A stretch of 64,000 nt of DNA from Bradyrhizobium septentrionale. GTDB taxonomy: Bacteria > Pseudomonadota > Alphaproteobacteria > Rhizobiales > Xanthobacteraceae. The stretch is from assembly GCF_011516645.4 (NCBI RefSeq), contig NZ_CP088285.1:2994501-3058500 (forward strand). The letters run 5' to 3'. The position numbers and the translations under genes were made by a program. Below, piece by piece: positions 9,858 to 19,840 of this stretch. How positions within the stretch are numbered: position 1 is the stretch's first letter; each line of letters starts with the position of its first letter. The notes under the pieces were generated by a model. The model ran no database searches. It worked only from the letters and a program-made list of their open reading frames with translations, and was not told where the DNA came from.

Positions 9858-10031
9858 TTAGTTCTTGGACCAGTAGCGGTCGAACGGCAGTTCCTGCTCG
9901 GCCATGGTCAGAAGCGGCTGCACCGCCCGGGCCGAAGCAACGTGCCCGGCCGGTGCGGCGCCCGGCAGCGCGGCGACGGCATTTCCAATTGTCAGGACGG
10001 CGAACACGGCCAGCACCCCAAAGTTTTTCAT
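9858..10031 (-). CDS. Small secreted hypothetical protein
   Basis: This short reading frame of 57 residues begins MKNFGVLAVFAVLTIGNAVA, a convincing signal peptide. It continues with an Ala-rich stretch and ends DRYWSKN. A GGGGGA ribosome site lies 7 bases before the ATG at 10031. No family is recognised and there is no Cys. It lies opposite the cmk-rpsA spacer, so it may be an annotation artefact, but the leader and ribosome site argue for a real small gene. Confidence 0.5.
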   Translation of the reverse strand: MKNFGVLAVFAVLTIGNAVAALPGAAPAGHVASARAVQPLLTMAEQELPFDRYWSKN

Positions 10032-10199
10032 CGGTAGTCCCCCTGTTTTTAACGGTGCCATCGTAGTGGGGTGCTGCTTAAGGGCGGGTTCCAGGGCGCC
10101 GCTCCTGCGCCGCATTTCGCGCGACGCGGTCAACAAGGCGTTGAGGCGCAGCCGCGGGCGCGATCAGCCTTAAGCGCCCGTAAATCGGGCATTTCCAGC

Positions 10200-10227
10200 T
10201 TGCCCAAAATGACCTCCGGGGCTATAT
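10200..10227 (+). promoter_or_regulatory. Candidate rpsA promoter
   Basis: TTGCCC (10200-10205) and CTATAT (10222-10227) are separated by 16 bases, matching the alphaproteobacterial housekeeping promoter pattern. Transcription from here would give an rpsA leader of roughly 280 bases. The rest of 10032-10516 holds no convincing gene. Confidence 0.5.
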
Positions 10228-10405
10228 CAGCGCCGTTCGGAGCGCCATCGACCATGTCGAGGCCGTGTCTGAGCGGGCCGGCGCCGGGTTTTAGCCCTCG
10301 CCGCATCTGGAGGAACGCCCGCTCCCAGGTCTTGAAGTCGATATTTTCGTTTCAGGCTCCGGACAATTCAAACGTACCGAACGTGCAGTCATGCTGCCGG
10401 CCCGC

Positions 10406-10454
10406 TGTTGCGCCTCCTGCAACAAGCGGTCGTCAGGGTTTGCGGAACCCTGAC
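10406..10454 (+). promoter_or_regulatory. Paired hairpins in the rpsA leader
   Basis: Two perfect hairpins lie in tandem upstream of rpsA. The first is TGTTGC/GCAACA with loop GCCTCCT (10406-10424), the second GTCAGGGTT/AACCCTGAC with loop TGCGG (10432-10454). They end 62 bases before the start codon. S1 is known to repress its own mRNA in E. coli through leader structure, so these are candidates for that control. Confidence 0.45.
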
Positions 10455-10516
10455 ACTTCACGCGCGGTGCGCCCATCAACCCGAACGGCCGGCAAGAATC
10501 CCGCGCTGGAGAACAA

Positions 10517-12226
10517 ATGGCTTCGAATACTGTGTCTTCCTATACCCCGACCCGCGACGATTTCGCCGCGATGCTCGATGAGTCCTTTGCCGGCGGCAAT
10601 TTGCAGGAAAGCTCGGTCATCAAGGGCAAGGTGGTTGCAATTGAGAAGGACATGGCCGTCATCGACGTCGGCCTGAAGACCGAAGGCCGCGTCGCGCTGC
10701 GCGAATTCGCCGGCCCCGGCCGTGAAAGCGATCTGAAGGTCGGTGACGAAGTCGAGGTGTTCCTCGACCGCATCGAGAATGCGCTCGGCGAAGCCGTGCT
10801 GTCGCGCGACAAGGCGCGCCGCGAGGAGAGCTGGGGCAAGCTCGAGAAGGCGTTCCAGAACAACGAAAAGGTCAACGGCGTCATCTTCAACCAGGTCAAG
10901 GGCGGCTTCACGGTCGACCTCGACGGTGCGGTGGCGTTCCTGCCGCGCTCGCAGGTCGACATTCGTCCGATCCGCGACGTTGCGCCGCTGATGAACAACT
11001 CGCAGCCGTTCCAGATCCTCAAGATGGACCGCCGCCGCGGCAACATCGTGGTGTCGCGCCGCACGGTTCTCGAAGAGACCCGCGCCGAGCAGCGCCAGGA
11101 GCTGGTGCAGAACCTCGAAGAAGGTCAGGTGATCGACGGCGTGGTCAAGAACATCACCGATTACGGTGCGTTCGTTGATCTCGGCGGCATCGACGGCCTG
11201 CTGCACGTCACCGATATCGCCTGGCGCCGCGTCAACCACCCGACCGAGGTGCTGACCATCGGCCAGACGGTGAAGGTCAAGATCATCAAGATCAACCACG
11301 AGACGCACCGCATCTCGCTCGGCATGAAGCAGCTGCTGGACGATCCGTGGCAGGGCATCGAAGCCAAGTACCCGCTGGGTGCCCGCTTCACCGGCCGCGT
11401 CACCAACATCACCGACTACGGCGCGTTCGTCGAGCTCGAGCCGGGCATCGAAGGCCTGATCCACGTCTCCGAGATGTCGTGGACCAAGAAGAACATGCAC
11501 CCCGGCAAGATCGTTTCGACCTCGCAGGAAGTCGAAGTGCAGGTGCTGGAAGTGGATTCGGTCAAGCGCCGTATCTCGCTCGGTCTCAAGCAGACCATGC
11601 GCAATCCCTGGGAAGTCTTCGTCGAGAAGTTCCCGGTCGGCTCGACTGTCGAAGGCGAGGTCAAGAACAAGACCGAGTTCGGTCTGTTCCTCGGTCTCGA
11701 CGGCGATGTCGACGGCATGGTCCATCTCTCCGACCTCGACTGGAAGCTTCCGGGCGAGCAGGTCATCGACAACTTCAAGAAGGGCGACATGGTCAAGGCC
11801 GTGGTGCTCGATGTCGATGTCGAGAAGGAGCGGATCTCGCTCGGCGTCAAGCAGCTCGAAGGCGACCCCTTCGCGGAGCCGGGCGACGTCAAGAAGGGCG
11901 CGGTCGTGACCTGCGAAGTGCTCGAAGTGAAGGAAAGCGGCATCGAGGTCCGGATCTCGGGCACCGAGTTCACCACCTTCATCAAGCGGTCCGAACTGGC
12001 CCGCGATCGCAACGACCAGCGCGCCGAACGCTTTGCCGTCGGCGAGAAGGTCGATGCCCGCGTCATCCAGTTCGACAAGAAGGCCCGCAAGGTGCAGGTC
12101 TCGATCAAGGCGCTGGAAGTCGCCGAAGAGAAGGAAGCCATCGCGCAGTACGGCTCCTCCGATTCGGGTGCGACGCTCGGCGACATCCTCGGCACCGCGC
12201 TGAAGAACCGCGGCACCGACAAGTAA
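10517..12226 (+). CDS. rpsA: 30S ribosomal protein S1
   Basis: S1 binds mRNA and helps load it on the 30S subunit. This 569-residue protein contains six S1 OB-fold domains at roughly 30-98, 113-180, 198-267, 284-354, 371-441 and 458-528. The central repeats carry typical phrases such as ITDYGAFVDLGGIDGLLHVTD and RISLGLKQ. The ATG is preceded by GGAGAA. It follows cmk after a long spacer with its own likely promoter, and a strong terminator follows the gene. Confidence 0.97.
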   Translation: MASNTVSSYTPTRDDFAAMLDESFAGGNLQESSVIKGKVVAIEKDMAVIDVGLKTEGRVALREFAGPGRESDLKVGDEVEVFLDRIENALGEAVLSRDKARREESWGKLEKAFQNNEKVNGVIFNQVKGGFTVDLDGAVAFLPRSQVDIRPIRDVAPLMNNSQPFQILKMDRRRGNIVVSRRTVLEETRAEQRQELVQNLEEGQVIDGVVKNITDYGAFVDLGGIDGLLHVTDIAWRRVNHPTEVLTIGQTVKVKIIKINHETHRISLGMKQLLDDPWQGIEAKYPLGARFTGRVTNITDYGAFVELEPGIEGLIHVSEMSWTKKNMHPGKIVSTSQEVEVQVLEVDSVKRRISLGLKQTMRNPWEVFVEKFPVGSTVEGEVKNKTEFGLFLGLDGDVDGMVHLSDLDWKLPGEQVIDNFKKGDMVKAVVLDVDVEKERISLGVKQLEGDPFAEPGDVKKGAVVTCEVLEVKESGIEVRISGTEFTTFIKRSELARDRNDQRAERFAVGEKVDARVIQFDKKARKVQVSIKALEVAEEKEAIAQYGSSDSGATLGDILGTALKNRGTDK

Positions 12227-12254
12227 GCATTCGTTCGGTCTAGACGAACGATTG

Positions 12255-12283
12255 GGGCCCCGGCGAAAGCCGGGGCCTTTTTT
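12255..12283 (+). terminator. Rho-independent terminator of rpsA
   Basis: The perfect stem GGCCCCGGC / GCCGGGGCC (12256-12264 and 12269-12277) has a GAAA tetraloop and is followed by six T residues. It is a textbook intrinsic terminator about 30 bases after the rpsA stop. Confidence 0.92.
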
Positions 12284-12320
12284 GTTGACCCGTAGCCCGC
12301 ATGGAGCGGAGCGAAATTGT

Positions 12321-12461
12321 CTTCTCCTTCCCCCTGAAAGGGGCTGAAAGGGGGAGGCCGGGATGGGGGTCAGCCGCGACTGACGCTGTATGTGGAGGGA
12401 GCAGATCCCCACCCGCTTTGCTCTCGCGAGCAAAGCGACCTCCCCTTTTCAAGGGGAGGTT
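12321..12461. repeat. Dispersed repeat family A, copy 1
   Basis: This is a 141-base element running from CTTCTCCTTCCCCCTGAAAG to TTTTCAAGGGGAGGTT. It contains the hairpin GCTTTGCTC/GAGCAAAGC and the palindrome CCTCCCCTTTTCAAGGGGAGG. Near-identical copies are at 48364-48495 and 54427-54560, all in the same orientation and all in intergenic gaps. The ends are inverted relative to each other. No coding potential is seen. Confidence 0.85.
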
Positions 12462-12574
12462 GGGGCCTTGTTTTCTTCATATTGCGTCGCAATTGATGTA
12501 TTTGGCTAAGCTGATAGTGACGCTGCGACTGCAAAACGCGCGGATTGCGCGCTGACTATTTCTGGAGAGATCGG

Positions 12575-13552
12575 ATGTCGCTGGATTCAGACGTGATCGT
12601 CGACCGCCGCCGTATCAGGCGCAAGCTGACGTTCTGGCGCGTCGCCGCTGCGGTCATTGCGATCGCGGCCATCGTAGGCGTTGGCGTGATCGCCGCCGGC
12701 GGGCGCGGCACCTTTACGACCTCGAACGCGATCGCGCGCGTCAGTATCGACGGACTGATCCGCAGCGACCAGGAGCGCGTCGAGGCGCTGGAGCGGCTCG
12801 GCAAGTCGAGCTATGCGGCTGTTGTCGTGCACATCAATTCGCCTGGCGGTACCACCGCGGGCTCCGAGCAGCTTTACGACTCGCTGGTGCAGTTGAAGGC
12901 GAAGAAGCCGCTTGTCGTCGTGGTCGAGGGATTGGCGGCCTCGGGCGGCTACATCACGGCGATCGCCTCCGATCATATCGTCGCTCAGCAGACCTCGCTG
13001 GTCGGCTCGATCGGCGTGCTGTTCCAGTTTCCGAACGTGTCGGAATTGCTCAAGACCGTCGGCGTGAAGATGGAGGAGATCAAATCCTCGCCGCTGAAGG
13101 CGGCGCCCAACGGCTTCGAGCCGACCAGCCCGGAGGCCCGCGCCGCGATCGACGGTCTGGTCAAGGACTCCTATGCATGGTTCCGTGGATTGGTGAAGGA
13201 ACGGCGCGGCATGGATGACGCCCTGCTGGAGAAGGTCGCTGACGGCCGCGTCTTCACCGGCCGGCAGGCGGTCGACCTCAAGCTGATCGATCAGCTCGGG
13301 GACGAGAAGACCGCGATCGCCTGGCTGGTTGCGGAGAAGAAGGTCAAAAGCGACCTGCCGGTGCGCAATTACAAGCTTAATCCGCGATTCAGCGACCTGA
13401 CCTTCCTGCGCACGGCGGCGTCCGTGACACTCGATGCGTTCGGCCTCGGCGGCATCGCGCGGCGGATCGAGCAGGGCGGCGTGGCCCAGGCGGTCGATCG
13501 ATTCGGGCTCGATGGCATGCTGGCACTGTGGAGCCCGATGGGAACCGACTAG
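12575..13552 (+). CDS. sppA: Signal peptide peptidase SppA (S49 family)
   Basis: This is a membrane-anchored serine peptidase of 325 residues that degrades leftover signal peptides. An N-terminal transmembrane helix spans about residues 22-42. The catalytic Ser123 is in GLAASGGYITA and the general-base Lys175 is in SSPLKAAPN, the Ser/Lys dyad of the short, single-domain SppA type. The oxyanion segment NSPGG is near 89-92. The ATG at 12575 is preceded by GGAGAG and preferred to one ten codons upstream. It is followed by ihfB. Confidence 0.93.
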   Translation: MSLDSDVIVDRRRIRRKLTFWRVAAAVIAIAAIVGVGVIAAGGRGTFTTSNAIARVSIDGLIRSDQERVEALERLGKSSYAAVVVHINSPGGTTAGSEQLYDSLVQLKAKKPLVVVVEGLAASGGYITAIASDHIVAQQTSLVGSIGVLFQFPNVSELLKTVGVKMEEIKSSPLKAAPNGFEPTSPEARAAIDGLVKDSYAWFRGLVKERRGMDDALLEKVADGRVFTGRQAVDLKLIDQLGDEKTAIAWLVAEKKVKSDLPVRNYKLNPRFSDLTFLRTAASVTLDAFGLGGIARRIEQGGVAQAVDRFGLDGMLALWSPMGTD

Positions 13553-13577
13553 CCAGCTGTCAAACGCGTACTCATCA

Positions 13578-13597
13578 GGGTATTCCCGCTCCGCGGG
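13578..13597. terminator. Hairpin downstream of sppA
   Basis: The perfect 8-bp stem ATTCCCGC/GCGGGAAT with a 3-base loop lies about 25 bases after the sppA stop. No T-tract follows, so it may act with Rho or stabilise the 3' end. A second palindrome, CTAAATCGATTTAG, lies near 13648, and a TTGACA hexamer at 13663-13668 could be a -35 element for ihfB, but no good -10 was found. Confidence 0.45.
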
Positions 13598-13726
13598 AAT
13601 CGCCGCATGCCCTAATTGGGCTATTTGTCACGTGATTTCCCGACGCTCTAAATCGATTTAGCGTCTTGACAGTGCACGGCATTTTCACGGAAATGGGTTT
13701 CCGCAAGAGCCCGGATCCCATTTTCG

Positions 13727-14053
13727 ATGATCAAATCCGAACTTGTTCAGCGTATCGCCGAGCACAACCCGCACCTCTACCAGCGGGACGTCGAGAACAT
13801 TGTGAATGCGATTCTCGACGAAATCGTCGCGGCGCTGGCGCGTGGCGACCGCGTCGAGCTGCGCGGTTTTGGCGCATTCTCGGTGAAGCATCGGCCGGCG
13901 CGCGCCGGCCGCAATCCGCGAACCGGCGAGCATGTGCCGGTCGATCAGAAGAGCGTGCCGTTCTTCAAGACCGGCAAGGAAATGCGCGAGCGCCTCAATC
14001 GCGACGCCGACGCGGAAGCCTCCAAGGTCGACGCGCCCAAAGCCGACGCCTAA
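13727..14053 (+). CDS. ihfB: Integration host factor subunit beta
   Basis: This 108-residue DNA-bending protein belongs to the HU/IHF family. The conserved beta-arm region reads [26 protein letters not shown], and the N-terminal [17 protein letters not shown] is typical of IHF-beta rather than HU. The C-terminal tail, about residues 95-108, is acidic and Ala-rich and is an extension found in alphaproteobacterial homologues. The partner ihfA is not in this window. The gene's 3' end is followed by a small direct duplication that repeats its last codons and stop. Confidence 0.93.
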   Translation: MIKSELVQRIAEHNPHLYQRDVENIVNAILDEIVAALARGDRVELRGFGAFSVKHRPARAGRNPRTGEHVPVDQKSVPFFKTGKEMRERLNRDADAEASKVDAPKADA

Positions 14054-14134
14054 CAAGGCCGACGCCTAACGCGCGGCGTCACGCGTTGCCGTGTTGCGGG
14101 TGATCTGCCCGCACTGCCTCCATCGCTGCGAGAG

Positions 14135-14527
14135 ATGGTCATGCGAAAGTTCTTCACGGCAGTGGTCGTCATTCCGCTCGGACTGATCTTCATCATCTTT
14201 GCGGTCGCCAACCGTCACTGGGTGACGGTGTCGTTCGATCCCTTCAACTCTGTGACGCCTGTGGTTGCGGTCACACTGCCGCTGTTCGTCGTGATCATCG
14301 TCTCCGCGATCCTCGGCGTGCTCGCGGGCGGCATCGCGACCTGGTTCAGGCAGGGGCGCTGGCGCCGCGCCGCCCGGCAGCACGAGGCCGACGCCCGCCA
14401 CGTCCGCACCGAACTCGCCGACCTCAGGGCCGCTGCCTCTCGGGACGAGGCGCAGCGCCGCCCGGCGCCGGCCCAGCTTGGTTTTTACGGGCCCAATGGG
14501 CGAGACAAGCAGGGCGCGACGTTGTAG
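14135..14527 (+). CDS. LapA-domain (DUF1049) membrane protein
   Basis: This 130-residue inner-membrane protein has two transmembrane helices at about residues 5-24 and 42-68, separated by the conserved NRHWVTVSFDPF loop. The cytoplasmic C-terminal region is charged and Arg-rich. The layout matches the lipopolysaccharide assembly protein A (LapA/YciS) family, which in E. coli works with LapB in controlling LPS synthesis. No lapB-like gene is adjacent. Either ATG (14135 or 14141) could be the start. Confidence 0.75.
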   Translation: MVMRKFFTAVVVIPLGLIFIIFAVANRHWVTVSFDPFNSVTPVVAVTLPLFVVIIVSAILGVLAGGIATWFRQGRWRRAARQHEADARHVRTELADLRAAASRDEAQRRPAPAQLGFYGPNGRDKQGATL

Positions 14528-14542
14528 AACCCGCCCCGTCGG

Positions 14543-14560
14543 ACCGGGGTGCACCCCGGT
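14543..14560. promoter_or_regulatory. 18-bp perfect palindrome upstream of trpF
   Basis: ACCGGGGTGCACCCCGGT is a perfect palindrome between lapA and trpF, 43 bases before the trpF start. As RNA it would form a 6-bp GC stem with a GUGCAC loop. It could be a weak terminator for lapA or an operator for trpF; there is no T-tract and no leader peptide rich in Trp is visible. Confidence 0.4.
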
Positions 14561-14603
14561 TCCGGCCGCCCGAAAACCCGTTTTGAAGCCCCGTTTCGAG
14601 ACC

Positions 14604-15259
14604 ATGCCCCTGCTCGTCAAAATCTGCGGCCTGTCCACGCGCGAGACGCTCGACGTCGCGCTTGAGGGCGGCGCCGACATGGTGGGGTTCGTGTTCTTTC
14701 CGCCGTCGCCGCGCCATATCGGCCTCGAAACCGCGCGTGAGCTCGGCAAGCAGGCCAAGGGCCGCGCCGTGAAGGTCGCGCTGACTGTCGACGCCGACGA
14801 CGCGACCATCGAGAACATCATCGAGACGCTGCGGCCGGATATCCTGCAACTGCACGGCAAGGAGACCACGGCGCGGCTGCGTGATCTCAAGCAGAAATTC
14901 GGCCTGCCGCTGATGAAGGCGCTGCCGGTCGAGACCGCAGCCGACCTCGCCCCGCTGCCGGGCTATGCCAGCGTCGCCGACCGCATCCTGTTCGATGCCC
15001 GCGCGCCAAAGGATGCCACGCGGCCGGGCGGCCTCGGCGCGCCCTTTGATTGGCACGTGCTGGAAAATCTCGATCTCGCGCTGCCCTACATGGTCTCCGG
15101 CGGGCTCAATGCCGAGAACGTCACTGAAGCCGTCCGCGTCACCTGCGCCGGCGGGGTCGACGTCTCGTCCGGCGTCGAGCGCGCGCCCGGCGTCAAGGAT
15201 CCCGAATTGATCCGCGCCTTCATCCGCGCCGCCCGCGCAACCCAAGAACTGATGGTTCG

Positions 15260-15263
<4 letters not shown>
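14604..15263 (+). CDS. trpF: Phosphoribosylanthranilate isomerase
   Basis: This TIM-barrel enzyme of 219 residues converts PRA to CdRP in tryptophan synthesis. The general-base Cys8 is in LVKICGLST and the general-acid Asp is in [17 protein letters not shown] near residue 131. The phosphate-binding loop is [10 protein letters not shown]. The ATG at 14604 starts the conserved MPLLVKICG; upstream in-frame starts give an unrelated extension. It overlaps trpB by four bases. Confidence 0.95.
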
Positions 15264-16473
<1,210 letters not shown>

Positions 16474-16477
<4 letters not shown>

Positions 16478-17310
16478 CCACCCGTATCGACGCACGTTTC
16501 GCCGAGCTGAAGCAGCAGGGCCGCTCCGCTTTCGTCACCTTCGTGATGGCCGGCGATCCCGACGCAAAGACCTCGCTCGACATCCTCAAGGCGCTGCCGA
16601 AGGCCGGCGCCGACGTCATCGAGATCGGCATGCCCTTCACCGATCCGATGGCCGACGGCCCGTCGATCCAGGCCGCCGGCCTGCGCGCGCTCAAGGGTGG
16701 CATGACGCTGCGCAAGACGTTGGCGATGGTCCGCGACTTCCGCAAGGACGACAATGCCACGCCGATCGTGCTGATGGGCTACTACAATCCGATCTACATC
16801 TACGGCGTCGACAGCTTCCTGGCCGATGCCAAGGAAGCCGGCGTCGACGGCCTGATCATCGTCGACCTGCCGCCGGAGGAAGACACCGAGCTCTGCATCC
16901 CCGCGATGAAGGCCGGGCTGAACTTCATCCGGCTGGCGACGCCGACCACCGACGACAAGCGCTTGCCGGCGGTGCTCGCCAACACCTCGGGCTTTGTCTA
17001 CTACGTCTCGATCACCGGCATCACCGGCGCTGCGACTGCCGATTCGAACGCGGTTTCGGAAGCCGTCGCCCGCATCAAGCGTCACACCAGGCTGCCGGTC
17101 TGCGTCGGCTTCGGCATCCGCACCCCGGACACGGCGCGCGCCATCGCCGAAAACGCCAACGGCGCCGTGGTCGGCACCGCGATCGTCGACGTGGTGCGGG
17201 GTAGCCTCGATGCCGAGGGCCGCGCGACGCCGAAGACCGTGCCCGCGGTGGCCGATTTGGTGTCGACGCTGGCGCAGGGGGTCCGGGGCGCCAAACAGGC
17301 CGCTGAATAA
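16474..17310 (+). CDS. trpA: Tryptophan synthase alpha subunit
   Basis: This TIM-barrel subunit of 278 residues releases indole from indole-3-glycerol phosphate and channels it to TrpB. Catalytic Glu50 and Asp61 are in [17 protein letters not shown], and the phosphate loop is in [11 protein letters not shown]. The start is GTG at 16474, which overlaps the trpB stop as GTGA. No better ATG exists near the N-terminus [12 protein letters not shown], which matches the family. Confidence 0.96.
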
Positions 17311-17414
17311 GCCACATTTGGCGGCAACAAGGCCGCCGACGGCGGCTTGCCGGGTTCGCCCGGCCCGCCATATATCCAGCTGGTGCGGGACCGACCCGCA
17401 TTTCGGAGCGAACC

Positions 17415-18356
17415 ATGAATTGGCTCACCAACGTCGTCCGGCCGAAGATCCGCAACATCCTGCGCCGCGAGACGCCGGAAAACCTCTGGATCAAGTGTCC
17501 GGATTCCGGGCAGCTCGTGTTCTACAAGGACGTCGAGGCCAACCAGTTTGTAATCCCCGGCTCCAACTACCACATGCGCATGGGCGCGGTGGCGCGGCTG
17601 AAGTCGGTCTTCGACAACGAGACCTGGTTCGACGTCGCGCTGCCCGAGGTGACGGCGGATCCGCTGAAATTCCGCGACGAGCGCAAATATGTCGACCGAA
17701 TCAAGGACGCCCGCACCAAGACCGGTCTGAACGACGCGATCAAGGTCGGCTACGGCAAGCTCGAAGGCGCCGGTGTCGTGGTCGCAGTGCAGGATTTCGA
17801 TTTCATGGGCGGCTCGCTCGGCATGGCCGCCGGTGAGGCGATAGTGCGCGGGCTCGAGCTCGCGGTCGAGAAGAAGTCGCCCTTCATCGTGTTCGCAGCA
17901 TCCGGCGGCGCGCGGATGCAGGAAGGCATCCTGTCGCTGATGCAGATGCCGCGCACCACGGTCGGCGTGCAGATGCTGCGCGAGGCGAAGCAGCCCTACA
18001 TCGTGGTGCTGACCAATCCGACCACCGGCGGCGTCACCGCATCCTATGCGATGCTCGGCGACATCCAGATCGCCGAACCGGGCGCGCTGATCGGCTTTGC
18101 CGGCGCGCGCGTCATCGAGCAGACCATCCGCGAGAAGCTGCCGGAAGGCTTTCAGCGCGCCGAATATCTGCGCGAGCACGGCATGGTCGACATGGTCGTG
18201 CACCGCCACGACATCAAGGCCACGCTGGCGCGGCTGTGCCGCCTGCTGACCAAGTCGCCGGCACTTGAAACCGCCTCCAAGCCCACCGTCGCCGTCACCG
18301 AGCCGGCCCAGATCGTCACGGCGCCGGAGACGGTGCCGGCCGCGCCGCACGCGTGA
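17415..18356 (+). CDS. accD: Acetyl-CoA carboxylase carboxyltransferase subunit beta (zinc ribbon degenerate)
   Basis: AccD pairs with AccA to transfer the carboxyl group from biotin to acetyl-CoA in fatty acid synthesis. The catalytic core is well conserved, with [27 protein letters not shown] and [16 protein letters not shown]. The N-terminal region, which holds a four-Cys zinc ribbon in E. coli, keeps only Cys28; the others are Ser31, Ile47 and Ser50. As I recall, this loss is common in Rhizobiales, so the gene should be functional. It lies between trpA and folC. Confidence 0.95.
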   Translation: MNWLTNVVRPKIRNILRRETPENLWIKCPDSGQLVFYKDVEANQFVIPGSNYHMRMGAVARLKSVFDNETWFDVALPEVTADPLKFRDERKYVDRIKDARTKTGLNDAIKVGYGKLEGAGVVVAVQDFDFMGGSLGMAAGEAIVRGLELAVEKKSPFIVFAASGGARMQEGILSLMQMPRTTVGVQMLREAKQPYIVVLTNPTTGGVTASYAMLGDIQIAEPGALIGFAGARVIEQTIREKLPEGFQRAEYLREHGMVDMVVHRHDIKATLARLCRLLTKSPALETASKPTVAVTEPAQIVTAPETVPAAPHA

Positions 18357-19696
18357 CCGCAAGCGCCGCCCCATCGCAACCCTCGTTCGAGGCGTTGATC
18401 GCGCGGATATCAGCGCTGCATCCGAAGCGCATCGATCTCAGCCTCGATCGCATGCGCGGCCTGATGGAGCGGCTCGACCATCCCGAGCGCAAGCTGCCGC
18501 CGGTGATCCATGTCGCCGGCACCAACGGCAAGGGCTCGACCATCGCCTATCTGCGCGCGATCCTGGAGGCATCTGGCCTGCGCGTGCACGTCTTCACCTC
18601 GCCTTACCTGGTGCGGCTCAACGAATGCTACCGGCTCGGTGCCGTCGGCGGCGCCAAGCTGGTCGGCGACGATGAGCTGCGCGCCACGTTCGAGGATTGC
18701 GAGCGCATCAACGCCGGCAATCCCGTCACCATCTTCGAGATGGAAACCGCGGTGGCGTTCTGCCTGTTCGCCAAGCATCCGGCCGACGTCGCGTTGCTCG
18801 AGGTCGGCCTCGGCGGCCGGCTGGATTCGACCAATGTGGTCGAGACGCCGCTCGCCGCGGTGATCGCGCCGGTCAGCATGGATCACATGGAATTCCTCGG
18901 CGACACGCTGAGTTTGATCGCCGGCGAGAAGGCCGCGATCATCAAGCGCAACGTGCCGGTGATCTCTGCCGAGCAGGCGCCGGAAGCGATGGCCGTGATC
19001 GAGGCGCAGGCGAGCCGCATGCGCGCGCCGCTGCATGCGGCCGGCCAGCAATGGCATGTCGGCGTCGAGCGCGGCCGGCTGGTCTATCAGGACGAGCGCG
19101 GCTTGATGGATCTCGCCGCGCCAAAGCTGTTCGGCCGGCACCAGTTCGACAATGCCGGCCTAGCGATCGCGACGCTGCGCGCGATCGACACGTTCAAGCT
19201 CAACATCGCCGCCTATGAGGCCGGCATCGTCAATGCGGAATGGCCGGCGCGGATGCAGCGGCTGGCCTCCGGCACGCTCGTCTGCCAGGGGCCGCAGGGC
19301 TCCGAGGTCTGGCTCGATGGCGGACACAATGCCGAGGGCGGCCGCGTTGCGGCCGCAGCGCTCGGCGATCTCGAGGAGCGGGTGTCGCGGCCGCTCGTCG
19401 TGATCGCCGGCATGATGGCCAACAAGGATGCCAATGCCTTCCTCGCCAATTTCGCCGGGCTGACGCGCCACATCATCGCGGTCCCGGTACCCGGCCGCGA
19501 CAACGGCATGGCGCCGGATAAACTCGCGGACGCCGCACGTGCGCTCGGCATGCGCGTCGAGATCGCTGGTGGCGTCGACGCCGCGCTGCAACGGCTCGCC
19601 ACGCTCGCCTATGAGGTGCCGCCACGCATCCTGATCACCGGTTCGCTCTATCTGGCCGGCCCGGTGCTTGCTGCCAACGGCACGCCTCCTGCATAA
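18353..19696 (+). CDS. folC: Bifunctional folylpolyglutamate synthase / dihydrofolate synthase
   Basis: This Mur-ligase-like enzyme of 447 residues adds glutamate to dihydropteroate and folates. The ATP loop is [15 protein letters not shown] at about 52-66, and later motifs are [22 protein letters not shown] and [11 protein letters not shown]. The GTG start overlaps the accD stop as GTGA, so coupled translation is likely. It ends the trp-accD-folC block and is followed by a palindromic repeat. Confidence 0.95.
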   Translation: MTASAAPSQPSFEALIARISALHPKRIDLSLDRMRGLMERLDHPERKLPPVIHVAGTNGKGSTIAYLRAILEASGLRVHVFTSPYLVRLNECYRLGAVGGAKLVGDDELRATFEDCERINAGNPVTIFEMETAVAFCLFAKHPADVALLEVGLGGRLDSTNVVETPLAAVIAPVSMDHMEFLGDTLSLIAGEKAAIIKRNVPVISAEQAPEAMAVIEAQASRMRAPLHAAGQQWHVGVERGRLVYQDERGLMDLAAPKLFGRHQFDNAGLAIATLRAIDTFKLNIAAYEAGIVNAEWPARMQRLASGTLVCQGPQGSEVWLDGGHNAEGGRVAAAALGDLEERVSRPLVVIAGMMANKDANAFLANFAGLTRHIIAVPVPGRDNGMAPDKLADAARALGMRVEIAGGVDAALQRLATLAYEVPPRILITGSLYLAGPVLAANGTPPA

Positions 19697-19704
19697 TCAA
19701 TCTC

Positions 19705-19821
19705 GTGTCCCGGACGCGGAGCGGCGCGCAGCGATGCTCCGCTGAGCCGGGACCCATCTCGACGCAATGGGCCCCGGCTCAGCAGCGCACCACCGCGTGT
19801 TGCGCCGCGTCCGGGGCACGC
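19705..19821. repeat. Dispersed palindromic repeat family D, copy 1
   Basis: A 117-base element starts GTGTCCCGGACGCGG and ends CCGCGTCCGGGGCACGC, so its two ends are inverted. Each arm has its own hairpin around GCTGAGCCGGGACCC and GGGCCCCGGCTCAGC. The second copy at 43536-43765 is split by another repeat. Both follow the 3' end of a plus-strand gene. Confidence 0.8.
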
Positions 19822-19840
19822 AAGGGGAACGACTGACATC

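Noticed and set aside
10433..12433. Long open frame opposite rpsA (666 codons)
   Set aside because: It mirrors rpsA on the other strand, a common effect of high GC codon bias; no family is recognisable.
14528..14603. Tryptophan attenuator before trpF
   Set aside because: The palindrome lacks a T-tract, and no short leader peptide with repeated Trp codons is visible.
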